Below, one piece after another: positions 56,987-64,000 of a stretch of DNA of 64,000 nt (position 1 is its first letter; the number at the start of each line of letters is the position of its first letter). The DNA is from Massariosphaeria phaeospora (taxonomy: Eukaryota; Ascomycota; Dothideomycetes; Pleosporales), in NCBI GenBank assembly GCA_011032825.1, contig JAADJZ010000037.1, positions 1 through 64,000 on the forward strand, given 5' to 3'. The position numbers were made by a program, and so were the translations under genes. Under the pieces are notes generated by a model. The model did no database searches, was not told the origin of the DNA, and saw only the letters and a list, made by a program, of their open reading frames with translations.

Positions 56987-57640
56987 AGTGTCAGCGGTGT
57001 AGGATAAACAGAGTGATGAGGCTCCAAGATCACAACGCGTGGGAAGTGCTGTGTTCCGTGGGAGCGCGCATCACGCTCTTTATCTGAAGAGCGGCCGGGT
57101 GGGTCCCCCGCAAATGGCCGCCCCTGCTCACGCATACACACATGCGCATCTCGGACAGGGCACGCCGCTCTTTGACACGCGTGCCCGGCGTGACCAATGC
57201 CAGATCGCGGAAGACGGCAAGACGCGTGGTGATGCAATGGCCCGCCCGATTCTCGAATGGCAGCACGGCCATGGCAGAGAGGCGTTGAGGGGGCGCATTT
57301 CCCCAGATCCACGGGGGCTTGTCAACGGGGGACGGTGTGCGTCGGCGGCGAGAGATGCTGCAGCGCGGCAACTTTGAGGAGGCGGGTGACCAATAGGATC
57401 GCCGTTCGGTCCGTCTTGGGGTTCTTGGACAAAGAAGAGGGTTGTCGAGGTTCGTCGCGGTGCACGGGATGCGGCCAGCCACGCGAGGCCGGATCCAGCG
57501 GCGCGACGTCATTGTTGCAGACTTCGGACGACACGCCATGGGCCGATGGTTAGTGCGGAGAAAACGTCGCAGCCTCTCGGTCGACCGATGAATGGGGAAG
57601 GAGCGGACAATCGAGACACCACGCAGTACCTTTGCAAATT

Positions 57641-57672
57641 CAACAGCTCAACAGCTCAACAGCTCAACAGCT
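57641..57672 (+). repeat. 8-bp tandem repeat (CAACAGCT)4
   Basis: Four perfect units lie about 650 bp upstream of the sugar transporter. Each unit contains CAGCT, an E-box-half-like sequence, but no function is implied. Confidence 0.85.
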
Positions 57673-58652
57673 CGACAAACATGATGCCCGAGCCCATTGT
57701 TTGCGGGAGCTGCCCGCGCGAGCCATGTTTCTGTGCCACCTCCACCTCCGTCACCACGTTGCTTGTCCCCTCACGCCGAGTGCTGTCCTCGTGATGCTGG
57801 CGGCTGGGCCAATGCCACGGCCAGCCGAGGTGGCCTGGGCGTGCTTGTTGCTTCCAGGTTTGCTTTGGGGGTGAGGATCAGACTGAGCGTCCAGCTCGCG
57901 GATGCTGATGCTCGGCCTAGCGAAAGCCTGAAGTCTTGCTAGCGGTGGCGGCTCGCCATCTTGAATCTCACCCCATCACATGTCCGTCCCATCTTTGTCC
58001 CGCTCAGCTCAGCTCACAGTCGCTGTCCCGTCAGTCACGTCACGTCACGCGCTCGAATCCTGCCCGGGCTCTACCCCAGATCGCTCGGCCAAGTCCGCCG
58101 CTAAGCCTCATCTAGCCTAGCTCCACTAACTCCTCTCGGCTTCCCACGCCGCCGCTCCAACAGACTCGACGCCCGCAGAGCATCGCATCGCATCAGGCAA
58201 ACAATCGCGTGGCTGTATAATCGAGGCTGATGCTGGAGCGTCAGTCGTCGTTGTGAGTGGTATATAATGGGATTGATGGCGCAAATAATAGGGACTGTCC
58301 AAGAGCGCAAGACGCCAGGTACATACTGTCTGATATTGGTACATACAGTCTGATATTCGCAGCAAGTTTACTCCGTAGCGGCGATGACGTAGGCGGCGGT
58401 AGGTACCCAACCCTTCTCCGAACAGCCAAAGAGGTAATATTGTCCTCGATCTAACGATCCCCAGCTCAGCTCCGCTCCCGCCACCCGCTTCCCTCCTTCC
58501 TTCCCTCCCCCAGCCCAGTCCGTAAATCCCCCTTCGGCTTTGAGTAGCCATCGCCATCGTCTACACACACACCCACGACCTCACCTCGTCCACCAGCAAC
58601 CAGCACACCGCGCTTCCATCCACCCATCAGCATTTCTCTCTCTCTGCAACCC

Positions 58653-58723
58653 GTCGGTGTCGTCTAGTGGCAAGACGTCCTCTTTTTAGGAGGAAGACCC
58701 AAGTGCGATTCTTGAGCGCCGGC
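58653..58723 (+). tRNA. tRNA-like sequence, possible degenerate tRNA-Lys(UUU)
   Basis: It can fold as a tRNA. The acceptor stem is GTCGGTG (58653-58659) with CGCCGGC (58717-58723), and U8 is present. The D arm is GTC/GAC around TAGTGGCAA, and the anticodon arm TCCTC/GAGGA has the seven-base loop TTTTTAG, giving anticodon UUU. The T arm is poor: CAAG/CTTG with loop TGCGATT and two unpaired bases, and the internal promoter B box (AGTGCGATTCT) departs from GGTTCGANTCC at several places. I therefore think it a degenerate tRNA or tRNA-derived relic rather than a working gene. Confidence 0.3.
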
Positions 58724-59650
58724 CATACCATACATGTGCGAGATGCTGTTTGGGAGATGGGGACGGAGCGGAGCTGAACTGGTTCGCCAGATGGGACTGG
58801 ACCGTTGTATTTAGCTGCTGCTATATCAAGTTCGGTGCAGCGCTGCTCTTACGCTGGCGTCGGTATAAGTATCGTCTACATACACTATTCCCCTTCTACC
58901 TAGCATCTCGTAGTCTAGGTAGTGTAGTCTAGTTGAGAGCAAGCGATGCTAGAACTTTATCTACACACGTATGTATGTATGTAGGTCCTCGCCCTGCAAT
59001 TAATACTAGAGACTAAGATCCAAAGACTTCGCGCGCTTATTGAGACGCGAGGACTCGAGAGACGAAAACCGAGATCAAGAACAACAACAAAGGCAAGACT
59101 TAAGGACAAGCTTACTTGTACACGGCAATGTATCCTATGCAAAAAAAATATATATATATATATATAATATAGACATGGTATGATATGACACGGCATGGAG
59201 ATAACGCGTATACCGGACTATTATGACTATTACTGCTATCACAACACAACACAACACAACACAACCCCACACGCTGAATCGAAATCGAAATCGAAAACCG
59301 AAATCGAACTCAACGAACCCAGCAAAGCCCAACACCTGTCTGCCTACCTACCTGCCCGCATCCTCATATGCATCAATCACCACATCAAAAACCCCACACA
59401 TATATAGACCACCACAAGTTCCCCCAACTATCCATCTCTCTGTATCTCGTTGTAGTTAGCACAAACAAACAAACAAACAAAACCCCCCATCTAAACCAGA
59501 CCAAACCAAACCAAACCAAACACACCACTCCTTTTTACACGCAAGCAAGCAAAGCAAAGCCAAGTTGAGCCAAAGCGAATTTTTTCCAGATAATGTTTCG
59601 ACTTCTACGAAGGGAGGTAAAGAGAGGGAGAGAGGGAGAGACAGAGAGCA

Positions 59651-59690
59651 CCATGACATGACATGACATGACATGACATGACATGACATA
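59651..59690 (+). repeat. (CATGA)8 pentanucleotide microsatellite
   Basis: About eight perfect CATGA units end three bases before the NOP2 stop codon on the other strand, so they lie in its 3' untranslated region. Confidence 0.95.
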
Positions 59691-59693
59691 GCC

Positions 59694-62101
59694 CTACACC
59701 ACCTTCCCCTTCCCCACCACTCCACTCGTCTTCCGCGACTTGGATTTCGCCTTCTCCTTCTTCTCCGTCGTCTTCTTCTCCCCTCCCCTCTCCTTGCGCT
59801 CCACGCCCCTAGCACCACCACCACCATCCTCAACACTCCCATTATGCCCCTCCAAGCTCGCCCCATCCAACCCCTCCGCCAGCTTCTGCACCCCCTTTTC
59901 ACCCTCAGCCTCACCCCCAGCACTCTTCTTCTTCTCCGGCACCTTCGCCTTCTTAACATCGGCCTTCGGATTCCGGCCCTTCCTTCTCGCAAGCGCCCTC
60001 TCCGCACGCTCCATAATCACGCGATCTTCATCCTCATCCCAGCCGCCAAACGCATCGCCATCCCCATCACTGCCATCACCCTCCTCCGTAATAGGCGTCT
60101 TGTCCACGACATCCTGCACAACCACGGCGTCCGACTTGCCGTTCGCATTCCCGTTTCCATTGGCAGGAGTGTGGTTAGCACCGACGGCGTTCGCAGGCGT
60201 GACGTCGATCTTCTTGAACTTAGCGACGAAGAAGCCGTCGACGTTGTACGTGTGCGGGTAGTAGCGACGCGCGAGCTTCATCGAGGGGTGGAAGATCTTG
60301 CTTTGCATGTTGGTGAAGCCCGGGGTGCCGAAGCTGAGGCCTGTTTCCACGAGGCGCACGTTGGGCCGCTTGTTGAGCGCGTACTGGACCACGCTTTCGT
60401 TTTCTTCGATTGTCACCGAGCCTGTATGTGTAATGTCGATTAGTTTATGTGCATGGTTTAGACGGAATTGATGGCTGGGAGTAGGGAGAATGAGGACGTA
60501 CAGGTAGAGTACACGATATACCCGCCAGTCTTGCTGCTGTGGTCGACCGAGTCTATGGCGGCCAGAATGAGCTGTTTCTGCAAGTGCGGCAACCTCATGA
60601 AATCGGCTTCCGTTTTGCTGTCCCAATTAGCCACAATTCATATCCCGAATACACGCGGCGACCTACTTCGTCTTGACGCTGCTATCCTTTGCAATCACAC
60701 CCGTCCCACTGCACGGCGCGTCGAGCAGCACCCGATCGAAGCCGCCCATAACCCTCGGGAACTCCAGCGCCGAGTAGTTCGACACAATGACGTTCGAAAC
60801 GCCCAATCTGCTGATGTTGCCGATGAGACCTTTCTACCAGACGGATTAGCTCCAACTCACTCACAGCACGAGACAGCCGCCACGCCACTCACCGAACGGT
60901 CCTTATTCGCATCATTCGCAAAGATACACCCGGTATTCTTCATCAGCGCCGCAATATGCGTCGTCTTGCCGCCGGGCGCAGCCGCCATATCCAGCACGCG
61001 CTCATGCTCCTGCGGCGCAAGCGCCATGACGGGCAGAAACGACGACGCCGCCTGCAGGATGTAGTGGCCCGCGAGGTACTCCGGCGTCGCGCCGAGCGGG
61101 ACCTGGGACTCGAAGATCTGAAGACCGACTTTGGACCACTTGCCCACGGGCTCGAGCTGCACGCCGCGGTTGATCAGCGCCTGTGCGAGCTCGCGCCGCG
61201 AGGTGCGCAGGCCGTTGGTGCGGATGACGATGGGGCGCGGGGTTTCGTTGGCCTCGAAGAAGGCGAAGGCTTCGCGCGCGGGGAACAGGTTGAGGAACTT
61301 GTCGGCGAGGAACTCGGAGTAGCCGTAGTATGCACAGATGTCCTTCAGTAGCCGGGTGCGGTACTCGACTCTGGACTTGCCGTCCTCGGCCAGCGTTTTG
61401 AAGTCGTCCAGCACGCGGATCGTGTCGCTGATGCGCTGCCTCAACAGCTGCAGATCTTGCGTCCCGAGATTCGTGATCGGCCGCCCCTCTTCGTCTTCTT
61501 CGTCGTCCAGCACCTTGGGCTTGTCCCCCGCGATGTTGGTCTGCAGCGCGGCCTCTTCCAGTTCTGCCTGGGCCTCGGCTTCCTCAACAGCCTTCTGCAT
61601 GTCCAGTTTCCGCGTGAGACCCTCGATGTTGGCGGCTGTGAGCTGTTCCTCGACGGCATCGTCGTCCTCATCGTCGGACCACATGCCCGTCTTCCTGACC
61701 TCAGAGTCCGAGTCGAAGCCATCTGACCCAGACGCGGCGAACTCGTCGTCGTCCTCAGAGGCGCTGCCCAGGGCATCGAGTCCAGTGACTTTGACCTCGC
61801 CCCCAGCATCTTCCATAGCGTCGGCGTCGTCTTCGCTCGCGATCTCGTCGTCGGCAACAGGCGGCGGCACAAATTTCTTCCCAGGCAATTTCTTCGCAGG
61901 CCTCCCGTTCTTCACAGCGCCAGCCCTTCCGTTGACTGCAACCGCAGCTGCATTCTTCTTCGCCTCCTTCTGGCCCCTCCTCCGCCGCTTGCTCGGCTCC
62001 TGCACCGGCGCCGGCGGAGCATCTTTGCGTTTCCGTGTAACCAGCGACTCGTCCAACGGCCCCGGCATGCCCTGCTTCTTCATGCGCCGACCTTGACCCA
62101 T
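59694..62101 (-). CDS. NOP2: 25S rRNA (cytosine-C5) methyltransferase Nop2
   Basis: Nop2 is a nucleolar enzyme that makes m5C in large-subunit rRNA and is needed for 60S ribosome assembly. Four exons (62101-60893, 60833-60667, 60617-60502, 60421-59694) give 739 residues. A basic/acidic N-terminus ([20 protein letters not shown]; then Asp/Glu blocks) precedes the methyltransferase core. The AdoMet site is [14 protein letters not shown] (from about residue 369). Motif IV is [10 protein letters not shown] with Cys444, and motif VI YSTCS has the catalytic Cys498, built across intron 3. The junction [20 protein letters not shown] spans intron 2. The C-terminal 200 residues are Lys/Glu/Gly-rich low complexity, typical of nucleolar proteins. 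Divergent from the GET5-like gene. Confidence 0.94.
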
Positions 62102-62367
62102 GTTGGCGGTTCGTGGGCGTTATTTTCGTGGGGAGAGAAGTGTATGTAGCTTGCGACGGTAACGTTGTCGAACTGAACTGAACTGAACTGGGCGTCCGAA
62201 CTTTTGGCGTCTCGCGCAGCCGAAATTTCGAAAAGTTCGGCTCACCGCCTTCGGCGCCCGGCAGTATTTGTCCCGCTCCCTCTCTCCGCAACACCACAGC
62301 GTCATCGTCGCTTTCGACCTTCTGTGCCGCCTCTCCACCTCCGCAGACCACCCACGACCGTCCAACC
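62102..62367. promoter_or_regulatory. Short divergent promoter, NOP2 / GET5-like
   Basis: 266 bp separate the two ATGs, so both promoters must overlap. It contains a (GAACT)4 tract at 62169-62190 and inverted TTCGAAAAGTTCGG-like sequence near 62226-62240. Confidence 0.5.
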
Positions 62368-63261
62368 ATGTCCGAACTCACCTTCTGCAAACAATACCTC
62401 ACGGCCTTGACAACTCGCCCGATCAAGCTGTCGTCGGACCACATCGCCGACCCCCGCCAACTGCCTGCCGGCGGCGCCGTACGTCTTGCACTCTCCCCTC
62501 CCTCTTCTAAGCATATACCTACATGCTCACCCGCCTATCTACCCACCCATCCATCTAACAATCTGCAAAATCCAAAGCTAATCCCCTTCTAGTTCTTCCT
62601 CCCACGCCTCCCCCACCCACGCCACCCACTCCGCCCCGTCCCCAAACCCGCGACCGACTCCTCGAACAATGCCTCCACCTCTCTCTCAACCTCTCCCCCC
62701 TCCCCCCCCACCCTCACCCTAACCCTCAAACCCATGAAACCCACCGCCAACACCCCCATCCTCCCCCTCCCCTCCACCAACCCGCTCACAACCTCGATCT
62801 ACGACCTAAAAGCCGCCTACGCCCGCGCCTCCTCCATCCCCACCACCAAGCTCAAAATCCTGTACAAAAAGAAACCCGTCGCAGACACGAAGACGGTGGC
62901 TGAAGTCGTTGGCGAGGGGGCGGGCGCGGCGAGCGGCGAGGGCGTTGTCGAGTTCACGGTTATGGTCATAGGTGGTGGGGGCGGTGGAGGAGGAGGTGGT
63001 GATGCTGGTGCTGTGGCGAGTCCTCCGGCTGTGGTGCCTAGTGAGGCGGAGAAGGGATTGGGTGCAGGTACAGGTGCAGGTGCAGCCGAGGAAGATGCGG
63101 GAACGGCGTCGACGGCGCAGGGCCCGAGCGGAAGGGAAGTCGTTGCTGGAGCCGAGTTCTGGGACGATCTGAAGGGGTTTGTGCTGCAGCGGATACGAGA
63201 TGAGCGGGAGGCGGAGAGGCTGGTGAAAGTGTTCAAGGCGGCATGGGAGCAAGAGCGGTAG
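62368..63261 (+). CDS. Get5/Mdy2-like ubiquitin-like protein
   Basis: This resembles fungal Get5 (Mdy2, Ubl4A homologue), which links Get4 to Sgt2 in delivery of tail-anchored proteins to the ER. Exons 62368-62478 and 62593-63261 encode 259 residues. The N-terminus MSELTFCKQYLTALTTRPIK and FFLPRLPHP after the intron fit the Get5 N-terminal (Get4-binding) domain. The middle (about 85-150) is ubiquitin-like: TSIYDLKAAYARASSIPTTK and LKILYKKKPVADTKTVAEVV. A long Gly/Ala-rich linker with ten consecutive Gly follows, then a C-terminal helical dimerisation-type domain (EFWDDLKGFVLQRIRDERE). The linker is longer than in yeast. Assignment rests on these motifs. Confidence 0.75.
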
Positions 63262-63760
63262 ACGGCTTAGGCTTAGGGGGTGTCTCACTCATGAAGGAGC
63301 GAGCCCAAAGCCCGCATTAAAGCATGCCTTGTACAGCGCAGAGACACATGCACATAAGCGGGTCTTTCATCACTCAGTGTAGTTGTCTTGGTACCAGAAT
63401 ATGCTTGTCAATTGATGACATGTTTACCCATTTCTACCGCCCACCAAGAACGTCCTCGTCTTTGATGATGTGATGGAAGAGGAGACAGGCATTATCATAT
63501 CCCCTGAAGGCCGCCAAAACACTACTACCTCGCCAGTTCAGCCCCGAACCTTATACATAAGGCTCGAGACACCGTTTTGCCCTGCTCACCCATCAGCCCC
63601 AGGTAGAGAAAAAGAAACCGAGCCATCACCGGAGTCACGTCATGTCGTCAATATCCATCCCTGGTCCACCGTTCGTTCATGCTCCTTTGCGAATCGTGGA
63701 CCGTAAACGCAACGCGCCAAGCCAAGCCGGCTCGTGGAGGTCGTTAGGTGGTGTATGTAT
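63262..63760. other. Convergent intergenic region
   Basis: 499 bp between the GET5-like and cofilin stop codons; nothing recognisable. Confidence 0.5.
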
Positions 63761-63895
63761 CTAGCGGCCCTTGGAGACGCGCGACTTGATGTTGTCCCAC
63801 TCGATGTCGTCGGCGTCGTTGGCTTGGATGTCGGCGGCGAGGCCGTTCAGCGCGCGCTTAATGGCCTCTTTGGAGGACGAGTACATCATGCGGGG
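63761..63895 (-). CDS. Cofilin, last exon (partial at window edge)
   Basis: Cofilin severs and depolymerises actin filaments. Only the last exon is in the window: 44 residues starting PRMMYSSSKEAIKRALNGLA and ending SRVSKGR. The Met-x-Tyr-x-Ser-Ser-Lys-(E/D)-Ala-(I/L)-(K/R)-Arg-(A/S)-Leu pattern is the conserved ADF/cofilin actin-binding helix. The acceptor is at 63896-63897 (ATACAG just before the exon). A GTACGG donor near 63988 would give a roughly 90-bp intron, leaving only a few coding bases before the window end. The rest lies beyond 64000. Confidence 0.8.
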   Translation of the reverse strand, partial: PRMMYSSSKEAIKRALNGLAADIQANDADDIEWDNIKSRVSKGR

Positions 63896-64000
63896 CTGTA
63901 TTTTCACACTGTTAGCAGACGCACACCCGCACACCGTAATCGACCACACTCGGTCGCAGCCAGCCAACCCGCCAACCCGCCAACCGTACCACCAAAACAA

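Larger units (their letters stand above)
56987..59693. other. 2.7-kb region, gene-free apart from a tRNA-like sequence
   Basis: Between the sugar transporter start and the NOP2 stop I find no protein-coding gene. It contains an 8-bp tandem repeat (57641-57672), a tRNA-like fold at 58653-58723, (ACAAC)n near 59241-59264, (CCAAA)n near 59499-59521, and the (CATGA)n tract at 59651-59690. Confidence 0.5.

Noticed and set aside
1..64000. CRISPR array or bacterial operon features
   Set aside because: No spaced direct repeats of that kind, and introns throughout show a eukaryote.

Overview
The window is nuclear DNA of a filamentous ascomycete fungus (Pezizomycotina, most Dothideomycete-like). The evidence is short 46-150 bp GT-AG introns in most genes, fungal protein families (PTH11-like rhodopsin-domain protein, GMC oxidoreductases, galactose oxidase, DHA2 and sugar transporters), the housekeeping genes VPS18, CTR9, SEC8, NOP2, GET5 and cofilin, and a sharply bounded AT-rich block carrying the signature of repeat-induced point mutation (RIP: CpA to TpA on both strands). 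No species is assigned.

Region 1 (1-7.9 kb) is a RIP-ruined transposon graveyard. It holds a minus-strand LTR-retrotransposon gag remnant (about 740-1800), a truncated pogo-type fragment (2908-3322), and two pogo-type DNA transposons in a nested arrangement. Element B (3363-7905, 66-bp terminal inverted repeats, TA target duplication) has element A (3379-5482, 28-bp inverted repeats, TA duplication) inserted at a TA inside its left inverted repeat. The AT-rich block ends exactly at the right end of element B.

Region 2 (8.2-17.2 kb) is an accessory group of oxidative and transport genes: a DHA-type MFS transporter, a rhodopsin-domain membrane protein, a carboxymuconolactone-decarboxylase-like protein, an FAD monooxygenase and an alcohol-oxidase-like GMC oxidoreductase. 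The MFS and decarboxylase genes carry in-frame stops that each need a single CpA to TpA change, so RIP seems to have leaked out of the transposon block and killed them. No PKS, NRPS or terpene synthase is present.

Region 3 (18.2-35.6 kb) is mostly housekeeping: F-box protein, VPS18 (endolysosomal tethering), a Lys/Pro-rich hypothetical, CTR9 (Paf1 complex), SEC8 (exocyst) and a second F-box protein. VPS18/hypothetical and CTR9/SEC8 are divergent pairs.

Region 4 (36-51.4 kb) is rich in secreted and membrane proteins: a secreted GMC oxidoreductase, a DHA2 MFS transporter, a galactose oxidase with two N-terminal discoidin modules, a five-exon fungal membrane protein, a frameshifted kinase-like pseudogene and a secreted Pro-rich CAP-like protein. 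Galactose oxidase and secreted GMC enzymes both use O2 or other acceptors on extracellular sugars and alcohols, so this block looks like surface or plant-polymer chemistry; co-function is inference.

Region 5 (51.4-64 kb) has two long gene-free stretches around a six-exon sugar transporter, then NOP2 and GET5 sharing a short divergent promoter, and the last exon of cofilin at the edge. Intergenic DNA in the second half is unusually full of five-base-period microsatellites; (GAACT)n recurs at three separate loci. All exon boundaries come from reading the sequence, without transcript data.
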